Shown here: positions 27,244-37,142 of the stretch, one piece after another
How positions within the stretch are numbered: the stretch's first letter is position 1
Layout of the letters: every line of letters begins with the position of its first letter
Assembly: GCA_016213205.1 (NCBI GenBank)
Contig: JACRAZ010000077.1
Span: 1-64,000, forward strand
DNA: 64,000 nucleotides
From: Burkholderiales bacterium
GTDB lineage: Bacteria > Pseudomonadota > Gammaproteobacteria > Burkholderiales > Burkholderiaceae_C
Direction of reading: 5' to 3'
Notes under the pieces: model-generated
Told to the model about the DNA's origin: nothing
The model's input: the letters and a program-made list of their open reading frames with translations, nothing else
Databases searched by the model: none
Position numbers and translations under genes: made by a program

Positions 27244-29085
27244 ATGACGCACCCGCCCCGCCCGATCCGCGAACTGCCCGACGAACTGGTGAGCCAGATC
27301 GCCGCCGGCGAGGTGGTCGAGCGCCCGGCCTCGGTGGTGCGCGAACTGGTGGACAACGCGCTCGATGCCGGCGCCACCCAGATCACCGTGCGCCTGATGG
27401 CCGGCGGCGTGCGCAGCATCCTGGTGGAAGACGATGGCGTGGGCATCCCACCGGAACAGCTGCCGCTCGCGCTCAAGCGCCATGCCACCAGCAAGATCGC
27501 CTCGCTGGAAGAGCTGGAGTCGGTGGCCACGATGGGCTTTCGCGGCGAAGCGCTGGCCGCGGTGGCCTCGGTGGCCGAACTCTCGATCGCCAGCCGCACC
27601 CCCGCCGCCGTGCACGCCAGCCGGCTCGATGCGCGCAGCGGCGAGCTGCAGCCCGCGGCCCGCGCGCCCGGCACCAGTGTCGAGGTGCGCGAGCTGTTTT
27701 TCGCCACCCCCGCGCGCCGCAAGTTCCTGAAAACCGATGCCACCGAGCTGGCGCACTGCCTCGAAGCCGTGCGCCGCCATGCGCTGGTGCGGCCGGCCGT
27801 GGGCTTCACCGTGTGGCACGAGGGCCGGCTGGTGGAGCAATGGCGCAGCGCAAGCACCCAGCAGCGCATGGCCGACGTGCTGGGCGAGGATTTCATCGCC
27901 AACAGCCGCGCCGTCGATGCGCGCATCGGGCCGGTGCACATCAGCGGCCGCGTCGGCCTGCCCGATGCGGCCCGGGCCCGCGCCGACCAGCAGTACGCCT
28001 ATGTCAACGGCCGCTTCGTGCGCGACCGGCTGGTGGCGCACGGCGCCCGCAGCGCCTACGAAGACGTGCTGCACGGCAACCGCCAGCCAAGCTGGGTGCT
28101 GTTCATCGAGATCGACCCGCAGCGCGTGGACGTGAACGTGCACCCCACCAAGATCGAGGTGCGCTTCCGCGACAGCCGCGAGGTGCACCAGGCCGTGCGC
28201 CATGCGGTGGAAGCGGCGCTGGCGCAGTCGCGTGCGCCGGCGCCCCCCCTGCCCGCGCCGGCCACCGGCGGGTACGCGTTCGAGCCCCTGGCATCGGCCG
28301 CGTCGCCGGCCGGGCCCGTGGCCGGCGCAGGCGCCGCCGTCGCCTGGCGCCCCAGCGTGGCCGGCGCACAAACCCGCCTGGGCCTGCAGGACCTGGCGGT
28401 GCTGCATGCGCAGGAGCCGTCGCCGCGCTGGGCCGGGCCGACCACCGCCGCCAGCGCCGCCGCGGCCGCCCCCGGCACCACCGCCACGGACGACCCCGGC
28501 GACTGGCCGCTCGGCCGCGCCCTCGCCCAGCTGGCCGGCATCTACATCCTGGCCGAGAACCGCCACGGCCTGGTGCTGGTGGACATGCATGCGGCGCACG
28601 AACGCATCGTGTACGAGCGGCTGAAGGCCGCGCAGGGCGACGCGGCGCTGGCCGCCCAGCCGCTGCTGATTCCCGCCACCTTTGCCGCCACGCCGGCCGA
28701 GGCCGCCACTGCCGAAGCCCAGGCCGAAGCGCTGCTGGCCCTGGGCCTGGACCTGGCGCCGCTGTCCCCCGGCGTGCTGGCGCTGCGCTCGCGCCCGGCC
28801 GCGCTGCCCGATGCCGACCCGGTGGCCCTGGCCCGCGCGGTGCTGGCCGAGCTGGCCGAGGTGGACGCCTCGCGCGTGGTGCAGCGTGCACGCGATGAGC
28901 TGCTGGCCACCATGGCCTGCCACGGCGCGGTGCGCGCCAACCGCCAGCTCACCCTCACCGAGATGAACGCGCTGCTGCGCGACATGGAACACACCGAACG
29001 CGCCGACCAGTGCAACCACGGCCGCCCCACCTGGCGCCAGCTCACGCTGCGCGAACTCGATGCACTGTTCCTGCGCGGCCGGTGA
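27244..29085 (+). CDS. mutL: DNA mismatch repair protein MutL
   Basis: A 613-aa GHKL ATPase that couples MutS mismatch recognition to strand incision. N-terminal motifs: ELVDNALDAGA (E34, N38), DDGVGI, ATSKI and TMGFRGEAL. The middle is a Pro/Ala-rich linker (about residues 330-415). The C-terminal domain has the endonuclease-type motif DMHAAHERIVYE (from residue 447; DxHAx2Ex4E), ACHGAVRAN, CNHGRPTW and a terminal FLR, so this MutL probably nicks DNA itself rather than relying on MutH. Start at ATG 27244 (MTHPPRPIRELPDELV); an in-frame ATG at 27205 lies in unlike sequence. Confidence 0.97.
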   Translation: MTHPPRPIRELPDELVSQIAAGEVVERPASVVRELVDNALDAGATQITVRLMAGGVRSILVEDDGVGIPPEQLPLALKRHATSKIASLEELESVATMGFRGEALAAVASVAELSIASRTPAAVHASRLDARSGELQPAARAPGTSVEVRELFFATPARRKFLKTDATELAHCLEAVRRHALVRPAVGFTVWHEGRLVEQWRSASTQQRMADVLGEDFIANSRAVDARIGPVHISGRVGLPDAARARADQQYAYVNGRFVRDRLVAHGARSAYEDVLHGNRQPSWVLFIEIDPQRVDVNVHPTKIEVRFRDSREVHQAVRHAVEAALAQSRAPAPPLPAPATGGYAFEPLASAASPAGPVAGAGAAVAWRPSVAGAQTRLGLQDLAVLHAQEPSPRWAGPTTAASAAAAAPGTTATDDPGDWPLGRALAQLAGIYILAENRHGLVLVDMHAAHERIVYERLKAAQGDAALAAQPLLIPATFAATPAEAATAEAQAEALLALGLDLAPLSPGVLALRSRPAALPDADPVALARAVLAELAEVDASRVVQRARDELLATMACHGAVRANRQLTLTEMNALLRDMEHTERADQCNHGRPTWRQLTLRELDALFLRGR

Positions 29086-29142
29086 GCCTGACCACCCCCG
29101 CCGGGGACACACCCCTGCGCTGCCTGAGACCTGGAGCACGAG

Positions 29143-30405
29143 ATGACCCTGAACCCCGGCACGATCGAGCTCGTCGGCGCCGCGCTGTTTGCACTGGCGC
29201 TGGTGCACACCTTTTCCACCGCGCTGTTCGAGCGCCTGGCCCATGCGCGGCCGCGCCATGCCGGCCTGTGGCACCTGCTGGGCGAGGTGGAGGTGGTGTT
29301 CGGCTTCTGGGCCCTGGTGCTGGTGCTGGCGATGTTCGCGCTGCTGGGCAGCCCGGCGGCCATCGCCTATGTCGAATCGCGCAACTTCACCGAGCCGCTG
29401 TTCGTGTTCGCGATCATGGTGATCGCCGGCACCCGGCCCATCCTCGCCGCCGCGGGCGCGCTGGTGCGCGGGTGCGCCCGCGTCATGCCGTTGCCGCCGG
29501 CCGCGGCCACCTACTGGCTGCTGCTGGCGCTGGTGCCGCTGCTGGGCTCCTTCATCACCGAGCCGGCGGCCATGACGCTGGCCGCGCTGATGCTGAGGGA
29601 CGCGTACTTCGGGCACCAGGAAAGCGCACGCTTTCGCTACCTGACCCTGGGCACGCTGTTCGTCAACATCTCGATCGGCGGCACGCTCACCCCCTTTGCC
29701 GCGCCGCCCGTGCTGATGGTGGCCGGCCCCTGGGGCTGGGACCTGCACTTCATGCTCGCCACCTTCGGCTGGAAGGCGGCGCTGCTGGTGGTGGCCAACG
29801 CCACGCTGGCCAGCGCCCTGCTCTGGCCCGCGCTGCGGGCGATGCCGGCGCCGGCCCAGGCCGCGGTGCAGCCGGTGCCGGTGGCCATGATCGTCATCCA
29901 CCTGCTGTTCATGCTGGGTGTGGTGGTGTTTGCGCACCACCCGGTGCTGTTCGTCGGCCTGCTGCTGTTCTTCCTGGGGGTGACCACCGCCTACCCGCAG
30001 CACCAGGACCGGCTGATGCTGCGCGAAGGCCTGCTGGTGGCCTTCTTCCTGGCCGGGCTGGTGGTGCTGGGCGGCCAGCAGCAATGGTGGCTGGAGCCGC
30101 TGCTGCTGGGCATGAGCGCCGATGCGGTGTATTTCGGCGCCATCGGCCTGACCGCCATCACCGACAACGCCGCGCTCACCTACCTGGGCTCGCTGGTGCC
30201 GGGGCTCACGCCGGAGTTCAAGGTGGCGCTGGTGGCGGGCGCCGTCACCGGCGGCGGGCTCACCGTGATCGCCAACGCGCCCAACCCCGCCGGCCTGGCC
30301 ATCCTGCGCGGCCGCTTCCCCGGCGAGGTGGTCAAGCCGCTGGGCCTGCTGGCCGGCGCGGCACTGCCCACGCTGGTGGCCACCGCCGGCTTCCGCTGGT
30401 TGTGA
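29143..30405 (+). CDS. Putative Na+/H+ antiporter
   Basis: A 420-aa integral membrane protein with about eleven hydrophobic segments. It resembles the group of putative sodium/proton antiporters found in betaproteobacteria and chlamydiae, with short polar motifs within the membrane: GSFITEPAAMTLAALMLRD, SIGGTLTPFAAPPVLMV, GLTAITDNAALTYLGS and GGGLTVIANAPNPAG. These repeated G-rich breaks and Asn/Asp residues are typical of ion transporters of the IT superfamily. The ion is inferred. Starts 57 bp after mutL. Confidence 0.8.
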   Translation: MTLNPGTIELVGAALFALALVHTFSTALFERLAHARPRHAGLWHLLGEVEVVFGFWALVLVLAMFALLGSPAAIAYVESRNFTEPLFVFAIMVIAGTRPILAAAGALVRGCARVMPLPPAAATYWLLLALVPLLGSFITEPAAMTLAALMLRDAYFGHQESARFRYLTLGTLFVNISIGGTLTPFAAPPVLMVAGPWGWDLHFMLATFGWKAALLVVANATLASALLWPALRAMPAPAQAAVQPVPVAMIVIHLLFMLGVVVFAHHPVLFVGLLLFFLGVTTAYPQHQDRLMLREGLLVAFFLAGLVVLGGQQQWWLEPLLLGMSADAVYFGAIGLTAITDNAALTYLGSLVPGLTPEFKVALVAGAVTGGGLTVIANAPNPAGLAILRGRFPGEVVKPLGLLAGAALPTLVATAGFRWL

Positions 30406-30444
30406 CACCGCCGCCGGTACCCACCCCGCGCCGGCGCGCGCGCG

Positions 30445-31479
30445 TCAGCGCAGGCGGCCCGGGCGCGCCGTTGCGTCGCTGAAGCGGGCGCGGTAGCTGC
30501 CCGGCGATTCGCCGAACCAGCGCTTGCAGGCGCGGAAGAAGTTGCTCGGGTCCTCGAAGCCGAGCTGCTGCGCCACCTGCTTCAGCGGGCTGTGCGGCCG
30601 GCGCAGGTACACCTGGGCCAGCTCGCGCCGGGTGTCGTCCAGCAGTTGCTGGAACGAGCAACCTTCGTCGCGCAGCCTGCGCTGCAGCGTGCGGTCGCTC
30701 ATCTTCAGCGCGGCGGCCACCTGTTCGCGGCGCGGCTCGGCGTCGGACAGGCGCGTGGCCAGGTAGTGCCGCACCCGCTGGCTGACGGCACTGCCCTCCA
30801 GCCGCTGCAGCTCCTGCTCGACCAGGCGCTCGTGCAGCGCGGCGATCGTGGCATCCCGCGCCGGCAGCGGCAGGGCCAGGTCGGACCAGCTCAGCAGCGC
30901 CCGGTTGGCGGCCTGGCCATAACGCACGGGGCAGCCGTACACCGCCTCGTGCAGCGGGGCCTGCGCCGAGCGCGGGTAGACGAACTCCACCGCCAGCGGC
31001 TTGAACTCGCGCCCGGTGATCCAGCTGAAGAAGCACAGCATCGTCAGCAGCCCGTACTCGGTGCGCTGGCGCGGGATCGGCCGCTCGCCGCCCAGGTGCC
31101 CCAGCTCGAACCAGCAGCCGCGCTCGTCCTCGTGCAGCGCATAGGTGGCAGCGTTGCTCACCACGTCCATGTAGCGCTGCAGGCGCTGCACCGCGGCCAG
31201 CAGCGTGGGGCAGGCCATCATCGCGTAGCCCACCACGCCCAGCTTGCCGTAGGTGGACGCCAGCGCCTTGTCCAGACCCAGCGTGGGCTTGCCCGAACGC
31301 GCCACCGCCAGCTCCCACAGCAGGCTCACCTCGTCGATCGTGAAGCGGCCCTCGCGATCGTCCAGCCGTGCGGCATCCAGGCCGGCGTCACGGAACAGCG
31401 CCGCGATGTCCAGCCCCTCGGCCGCGAACATGTCCACCACGCCCTTCACCCACGCCCATGAACTCGTCCGCTCGAACAC
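30445..31479 (-). CDS. AraC family transcriptional regulator (OruR type)
   Basis: A 344-aa regulator with a large N-terminal ligand domain of the arabinose-binding/OruR type (residues 20-210: GYAMMACPTLLAAVQRLQRY, WITGREFKPLAVEFVYP) and a C-terminal double HTH (VAAALKMSDRTLQRRLRDEG, then KQVAQQLGFEDPSNFFRACKRWFGESPGSYR). I chose GTG 31479 because AGGAG stands five bases before it; two upstream GTGs overlap that site. It is divergent from a carboxylesterase gene 142 bp away, the probable target, responding to an ester, lipid or related compound. Confidence 0.9.
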   Translation of the reverse strand: MFERTSSWAWVKGVVDMFAAEGLDIAALFRDAGLDAARLDDREGRFTIDEVSLLWELAVARSGKPTLGLDKALASTYGKLGVVGYAMMACPTLLAAVQRLQRYMDVVSNAATYALHEDERGCWFELGHLGGERPIPRQRTEYGLLTMLCFFSWITGREFKPLAVEFVYPRSAQAPLHEAVYGCPVRYGQAANRALLSWSDLALPLPARDATIAALHERLVEQELQRLEGSAVSQRVRHYLATRLSDAEPRREQVAAALKMSDRTLQRRLRDEGCSFQQLLDDTRRELAQVYLRRPHSPLKQVAQQLGFEDPSNFFRACKRWFGESPGSYRARFSDATARPGRLR

Positions 31480-31621
31480 ACACACTCCTGTTGCCGCCGG
31501 CTGGCTGCACAAGGCCAGCAAACTGGCCGTGCCGCGCCACTGCCGGCGCCGGCCCTGGTTCCTAGAATGAAATTCGACCTGAGTAGAGGCCAAGCGCCTC
31601 CAAATCACAAGGAGACAAACC
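31480..31621. promoter_or_regulatory. Divergent promoter region, AraC regulator and esterase
   Basis: A 142-bp spacer. On the plus strand TAGAAT at 31563-31568 is a good -10 candidate about 55 bp before the esterase ATG, but no matching -35 hexamer is seen, as expected of an activator-dependent promoter. A strong AGGAG precedes the esterase start at 31622. The AraC product is the likely activator; its binding sites are not evident. Confidence 0.4.
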
Positions 31622-33373
31622 ATGGGACCGAGAACACGCCTGGCCCGGCTGCTGCCCGCCGCCCTGATCGCGACGAGCACGCTGCTCGGCGCCTGCGGCG
31701 GCGACGAGGCCTCGCCCACGCTGCGCGACACCACGCTGGGCCCGCTGCAGGGGGTGGACAACAGCGCCTCCTCCGGCACCTACGCCTGGAAGGGCGTGCC
31801 CTACGCCAAGCCGCCGGTGGGCGCGCTGCGCTGGAAGGCCCCGGTGGACCCCGATGCCTGGACCGGCACCATCCGCCCGGCCACGCAGTTCGGCAATGCC
31901 TGCGTGCAGTACGGCCGCATCTACGGGCCCGGTGCCAACAACCGCTATGACGAGACCATCGGCACCACGCTCAACCAGACGGTGGGCAGCGAGGACTGCC
32001 TGTACCTGAACATCTGGCGCCCGGCCAGCGACGAGCGGCAACTGCCGGTGATCGTGTTCATCCACGGGGGCAGCAATGTCTCGGGCTACACCGCCGACCC
32101 GGTGTACGACGGCGCCACGCTGGCCAAGACCGCCAATGCGGTGGTGGTGAGCGTGAACTACCGGCTCGGCATCTTCGGCTGGCTGAACCTGCCGCAACTG
32201 AAGGATGGCAGCAGCGCGGCCGACGACTCGGGCAACTTCGCGACGCTGGACACGATCAAGGCGCTGCAGTTCGTCAACCGCAACATCGGCGCCTTCGGCG
32301 GCGATGCGGGCAACGTCACGGTGATGGGGCAGTCGGCCGGCGCGATCAATGTCTTTGCGCTGCTCACCTCGCCGCTGATGGCCAATGCGAACCCGAAGCT
32401 CATGCACCGCGCGGTGCCCATGAGCGGTGGCTTCTCGCTGGCCACCAACCTGCCCGCGGGCAGCATCCCCACGCTGAACCCGGCCTCCACCGCGTTGGCG
32501 CAGGGCACCGCGCTGCTGAACAACCTGCTCATCGCCGACGGCCTGGCCACCGACAACGCCTCGGCCGCCGCCTACCTGGCCACGCAGAGCAAGGCCCAGG
32601 TGGCCGCCTACCTGCGCGGCAAGAGCCCCTCGGTGCTGCTGACCACGCTGCTCACCAAGCTGGCCGCGCTGGGGCTCAGCGGCTCGGGGCCGATTCCCGA
32701 AGGCACCGTGGTGCCGGTGGACCCGGTGGCCGCCATCAACGCCGGCCAGTACCTGAAGGTGCCGCTGATCGCCAGCAACACGCGGGACGAGGCCAAGCTG
32801 TTCCCCACCTTCCTGGCGCTGGCGCCGGTGCTCGGCGGCGTGAGCGGCCGGCTGGTCAGCGATGCCACGCTGTTTGCCAACCACTACAGCTACAACCCGA
32901 ACGCGGCGCCCACCACCACGCTGGCGCAGTGGATCCCGGCGCAGTACCTGCCGGTCAACACGCCGGGCACCGGCTTCAACGCCAAGACCGACCTGCTGAA
33001 CACGATCTTCTTCATCGCCAGCCGCAACAACATCATGGCGGCGCTGAAGTCGCAGCAGGCCAACCTCTGGTACTTCCGCTTCGACTGGGACGAGGAACCC
33101 GCGCCCTGGAACGACATCTACGGCGCCGCGCACGCGTTCGACCTGCCCTTCGTGTTTGGCAACTTCGGCCCGTCGCTGTTCGGCAACGTGGCCAACAGCA
33201 GCGCCAACCAGGCCGGCCGGCTGGCGCTGTCGGACGCGATGATGAGGACGCTGGGCGCCTTTGCCCGCACCGGCGACCCCAACAACGCGGCGCTCGGCGT
33301 CACCTGGCCCGCCTGGCCCAGCCAGTTGCTGTTCGACGCTTCGGCCACCACCAAGACCATTTCCGTGCAATGA
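31622..33373 (+). CDS. Carboxylesterase/lipase family lipoprotein
   Basis: A 583-aa type-B carboxylesterase. The signal peptide ends in a lipobox LLGAC, so the protein is a probable lipoprotein. The oxyanion-hole segment VFIHGGSNVSG lies near residue 146, the nucleophile S238 in VMGQSAGAI, and the catalytic His is probably H504 in AHAFDLPFVFGN. SEDCLYLNIWRP is the second family signature. It hydrolyses carboxylic esters at the cell surface or in the periplasm; the substrate is unknown. Likely controlled by the divergent AraC protein. Confidence 0.93.
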   Translation: MGPRTRLARLLPAALIATSTLLGACGGDEASPTLRDTTLGPLQGVDNSASSGTYAWKGVPYAKPPVGALRWKAPVDPDAWTGTIRPATQFGNACVQYGRIYGPGANNRYDETIGTTLNQTVGSEDCLYLNIWRPASDERQLPVIVFIHGGSNVSGYTADPVYDGATLAKTANAVVVSVNYRLGIFGWLNLPQLKDGSSAADDSGNFATLDTIKALQFVNRNIGAFGGDAGNVTVMGQSAGAINVFALLTSPLMANANPKLMHRAVPMSGGFSLATNLPAGSIPTLNPASTALAQGTALLNNLLIADGLATDNASAAAYLATQSKAQVAAYLRGKSPSVLLTTLLTKLAALGLSGSGPIPEGTVVPVDPVAAINAGQYLKVPLIASNTRDEAKLFPTFLALAPVLGGVSGRLVSDATLFANHYSYNPNAAPTTTLAQWIPAQYLPVNTPGTGFNAKTDLLNTIFFIASRNNIMAALKSQQANLWYFRFDWDEEPAPWNDIYGAAHAFDLPFVFGNFGPSLFGNVANSSANQAGRLALSDAMMRTLGAFARTGDPNNAALGVTWPAWPSQLLFDASATTKTISVQ

Positions 33374-33427
33374 CGGTCTGCATGCCTGGGCGTGGACCTG
33401 GCCCGGCGCCATGGTCCAATCCCGGGC

Positions 33428-34195
33428 ATGAGTGATCCTGAGAATCCGGGCGCCGACGGTGTGCGCCTGTCCAAGGTGCTGGCCGAACGTGGCCTGGCCT
33501 CGCGCCGCGAAGCCGATGAGTGGATCGAGGCCGGCTGGGTGCGTGTGAACGGCGTGCCCGCGGTGCTGGGCCAGCGGGTGCAGCCCGAGGTGCAGATCGA
33601 CATCGACCCCGCCGCGCACCGCCAGCAGGCCCAGCGCGTGACGGTGCTGCTGCACAAGCCCATCGGCTACGTGTCCGGCCAGGCCGAGGATGGCTACCAG
33701 CCGGCCAGCGTGCTGGTCACCGCCGCCAACCGCTGGTCCGAGGACCGCACGCCCATCAAGTTCCACCCCGGCCACCTGCGCAGCCTGGCGCCGGCCGGGC
33801 GGCTGGACATCGATTCCACCGGCCTGCTGGTGCTCACGCAGGACGGGCGCATCGCCAAGATGCTGATCGGCGAGGACAGCCGGGTCGAGAAGGAATACCT
33901 GGTGCGGGTGCAGACGGTGGACGGCGCCGCGCTGCCGGCCGAGAAGATGGCGCTGCTGCAGCACGGGCTCACGCTCGACGGCCGGCAGCTCAAGCCCGCC
34001 CGCGTGAGCTGGGCCAATGAAGACCAGCTGCGCTTCGTGCTGCGCGAGGGCCGCAAGCGCCAGATCCGCCGCATGTGTGAGCTGGTGGGCCTGCGCGTGC
34101 TGGGCTTGAAGCGCGTGCGCATCGGCAGCGTGGTGCTGGGCAAGCTGCCGGCCGGGCAATGGCGCTACCTGCGGCCGGACGAGCGCTTCGCATGA
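33428..34195 (+). CDS. rluF: 23S rRNA pseudouridine synthase (RluF-like)
   Basis: A 255-aa RNA-modifying enzyme of the RsuA/RluB/E/F group. An S4 RNA-binding domain is at residues 10-55 ([22 protein letters not shown]), and the catalytic Asp is in [22 protein letters not shown] and [10 protein letters not shown] are the other family motifs. The S4 domain plus the [18 protein letters not shown] end favours RluF over RsuA or RluE, but the exact uridine cannot be fixed. The ATG at 33428 begins 54 bp after the esterase stop, and the stop overlaps the next start (ATGA). Confidence 0.88.
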   Translation: MSDPENPGADGVRLSKVLAERGLASRREADEWIEAGWVRVNGVPAVLGQRVQPEVQIDIDPAAHRQQAQRVTVLLHKPIGYVSGQAEDGYQPASVLVTAANRWSEDRTPIKFHPGHLRSLAPAGRLDIDSTGLLVLTQDGRIAKMLIGEDSRVEKEYLVRVQTVDGAALPAEKMALLQHGLTLDGRQLKPARVSWANEDQLRFVLREGRKRQIRRMCELVGLRVLGLKRVRIGSVVLGKLPAGQWRYLRPDERFA

Positions 34196-35439
34196 CCGTT
34201 GACACGCCGGTGCCGCTGCCCGCGCCGGCAGCGCGCGAGCGCCCCTCGGCCCTGCTGGCCGCGGTGATGCTGGCGCTGCTGCTGGGGCTGCAGCCGCTGA
34301 CCACCGACCTGATGCTGCCCGCGCTGCCGCTGCTGGCCACCGACCTGGCCGCGCCGATGGCACCGGTGCAGCTCACGATGTCGGCCCTGATCCTGGCCTT
34401 CGGCGTGGCCCAGCTGGTGTGGGGCCCGCTGGCCGACCGCCTGGGCCGCCGCCCGGTGCTGCTGGCCGGGCTGACGCTGTACGCCCTGGCCAGCGTGGGC
34501 GCGGCGCTCGCGGCCACGGTGCAGCAGGTGGTGCTGTGGCGCATCGTGCAGGGCGCGGCGATGTCGGTGCCGGTGGTGTGTGCCCGTGCCATGGTGCGCG
34601 ACCTGTACGAGCCGCACCAAGGCGCGCTGGTGATGGCGCGCGCGCTGTCGGGGCTGGGCCTGATCGCGATTACCAGCCCGGTGCTCGGGGGCCTGCTGGC
34701 CAAGCTGTACGGCTGGCGGGCCGAACTGGTGGCCATGGGCCTGGCCGGCGCTGCGCTGGCCACCTTCCTGGCCCTGCGCTGGCCCGAAACCATCCGCCAG
34801 CGCCGGCCCGATGCCACGCGGCTGCGCCCGCTGCTGCGGCAGATCGGCCAGATCCTGCGCCACCCGGGCTTCCGGGCCTGGGCGCTGCTGGTCACCTGCA
34901 CCTATGGCGGCCTGTTCGTCTTCCTGGCGGGCGCGGGCTTCGTGCTGATCGGCGTGCTGGGCCTCACGCCGCTGGTGGCCGGTGCGGTGATGAGCAGCAC
35001 CTCGCTGGCCTACATCGCCGGCACCTTCATCTGCCGCCGCTGGCTGCCGCGCCATGGCCTGGCCGGTGCCTCGATGCGCGGCGCGGGCTTCACGGTCGCG
35101 GCCTGCGTCGGCATGGCGCTGCTGGCCATCACCGACCACCGCTCGGTGTGGGCGGTGATGCTGCCCACCTGGCTCTACGCACTGGGCCATGGCGTGCACC
35201 AGCCCTGCGGCCAGGCCGGGGCGGTGGCGCCATTCCCGCATGCCGCCGGCCAGGCTTCGGCGCTGGCGGGCTTCGTGCTGTCGCTGGGCGCCTTCGGCGT
35301 GGGCCTGTGGCTCGGGCGCGCGCTCGATGGCACGGTGCGCCCGCTGGCCACCGGCATGGCGCTGGGCGCCGGGTTGACGGCCCTGGTGGCCTGGACGCTG
35401 GTGCGCCGCCATGGCGAGCCCGCGGCCAACGCGCACTGA
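34192..35439 (+). CDS. Bcr/CflA family MFS efflux transporter
   Basis: A 415-aa inner-membrane exporter with about twelve transmembrane segments. The first helix holds [13 protein letters not shown], the Bcr/CflA signature, and the loop 2-3 motif A reads [32 protein letters not shown] in the fourth helix region is also typical of drug-resistance members (bicyclomycin, chloramphenicol). The substrate is not predictable. ATG 34192 overlaps the rluF stop by 4 bp. Confidence 0.92.
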   Translation: MTVDTPVPLPAPAARERPSALLAAVMLALLLGLQPLTTDLMLPALPLLATDLAAPMAPVQLTMSALILAFGVAQLVWGPLADRLGRRPVLLAGLTLYALASVGAALAATVQQVVLWRIVQGAAMSVPVVCARAMVRDLYEPHQGALVMARALSGLGLIAITSPVLGGLLAKLYGWRAELVAMGLAGAALATFLALRWPETIRQRRPDATRLRPLLRQIGQILRHPGFRAWALLVTCTYGGLFVFLAGAGFVLIGVLGLTPLVAGAVMSSTSLAYIAGTFICRRWLPRHGLAGASMRGAGFTVAACVGMALLAITDHRSVWAVMLPTWLYALGHGVHQPCGQAGAVAPFPHAAGQASALAGFVLSLGAFGVGLWLGRALDGTVRPLATGMALGAGLTALVAWTLVRRHGEPAANAH

Positions 35440-35451
35440 GGCCCGCGGCCG

Positions 35452-36408
35452 ATGCCCCCGCCAGCCCCCGCCCCCACCCTGCCGCCGGCACTGGGCCTGG
35501 CCGGCCCCACCGCCTCGGGCAAGAGCGCCCTGGCGCTGGCCGTGGCACGGCGCTGGCCGGTGGAGATCATCAGCGTCGACTCGGCGCTGGTCTACCGCGG
35601 CATGGACATCGGCACCGCCAAGCCCAGCGCGGCCGAGCTGGCCGCCGTGCCGCACCACCTGATCGACATCCGCGACCCGACCGAGGCCTATTCGGCCGCC
35701 GACTTCGTGCGCGACGCGCAGCGGCTGATCGGCGAGATCCAGGCCCGCGGCCGCTGCCCCTTGCTGGTGGGCGGCACGATGCTGTATTTCAAGGCCCTGG
35801 CCGATGGCCTGGACACGATGCCCGCGGCGGACCCGGCCGTGCGCGCCGCGCTCGATGCGCGTGCGGCCAGCGAGGGCTGGCCCGCGCTGCACGCCGAACT
35901 GCAGCGCGTGGACCCGGCCACCGCGGCGCGCCTGCCGCCGAACGATGCGCAACGCATCCAGCGCGCGCTGGAGGTGTGGCAGCTCACCGGCACGCCGATG
36001 TCGGCGCTGCACGGCCGCAGCCGCACGCCGGGGCTGGCGCTGCCGATGCTGTCGCTCGAGCCGGCCGACCGCGCCTGGCTGCATGGCCGCATCGCGCAGC
36101 GCTTCGACGCCATGCTGGCCGCCGGCTTCCTGGACGAGGTGCGTGCACTGCGCGCGCGCGGCGACCTGCACCCCGAGCTGCCTGCGATGCGCTGCGTGGG
36201 CTACCGCCAGGCCTGGGCGGCCCTGGCCAACGGCCAGCTGGGGCCGCTGCGCGAGCAGGGCATCGCGGCCACCCGCCAGCTCGCCAAGCGGCAGCTCACC
36301 TGGCTGCGCTCGATGCCACGCGACACCGTGGCCTGCGACGATGCGCAATGCCAGCCCCGCGCGCTGGCCTGGTTTGCCGCCCGCCTGGGGCCGCCGGCCC
36401 GGGGCTGA
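35452..36408 (+). CDS. miaA: tRNA dimethylallyltransferase
   Basis: A 318-aa enzyme that adds the dimethylallyl group to A37 of UNN-decoding tRNAs. The P-loop is [32 protein letters not shown] binds the substrates, then [24 protein letters not shown] and MRCVGYRQ are family motifs. In many proteobacteria miaA directly follows mutL; here they are 6.4 kb apart. The ATG at 35452 is 12 bp after the MFS stop, so it probably shares that transcript. Confidence 0.97.
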   Translation: MPPPAPAPTLPPALGLAGPTASGKSALALAVARRWPVEIISVDSALVYRGMDIGTAKPSAAELAAVPHHLIDIRDPTEAYSAADFVRDAQRLIGEIQARGRCPLLVGGTMLYFKALADGLDTMPAADPAVRAALDARAASEGWPALHAELQRVDPATAARLPPNDAQRIQRALEVWQLTGTPMSALHGRSRTPGLALPMLSLEPADRAWLHGRIAQRFDAMLAAGFLDEVRALRARGDLHPELPAMRCVGYRQAWAALANGQLGPLREQGIAATRQLAKRQLTWLRSMPRDTVACDDAQCQPRALAWFAARLGPPARG

Positions 36409-36433
36409 GCCCCACCGCAGGCAACATCGCCCC

Positions 36434-37078
<645 letters not shown>

Positions 37079-37094
37079 GCCACGATCGCCCGGA

Positions 37095-37142
37095 TTGACG
37101 GCCGTCAACACGCGCAGCAGGGTAATGCCTAGAGTGCGCGGA
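37095..37142 (+). promoter_or_regulatory. Crp/Fnr-type palindrome and -10, predicted leaderless promoter
   Basis: A perfect 14-bp palindrome TTGACGGCCGTCAA (37095-37108) fits the TTGA-N6-TCAA pattern of FNR/FixK/Dnr boxes. TAGAGT at 37130-37135 is a -10 candidate. If it is used, transcription starts at about 37142, the A of the next ATG, and the box centre is near -40.5, the class II activator position. No ribosome binding site lies close before that ATG, which agrees with a leaderless message. Inferred from sequence only. Confidence 0.55.

Noticed and set aside
27088..30408. A 1106-codon open frame on the minus strand opposite mutL and the antiporter
   Set aside because: Composition is dominated by Gln, His, Arg and Gly, as expected from the antisense of GC-rich genes; mutL motifs on the plus strand are certain.
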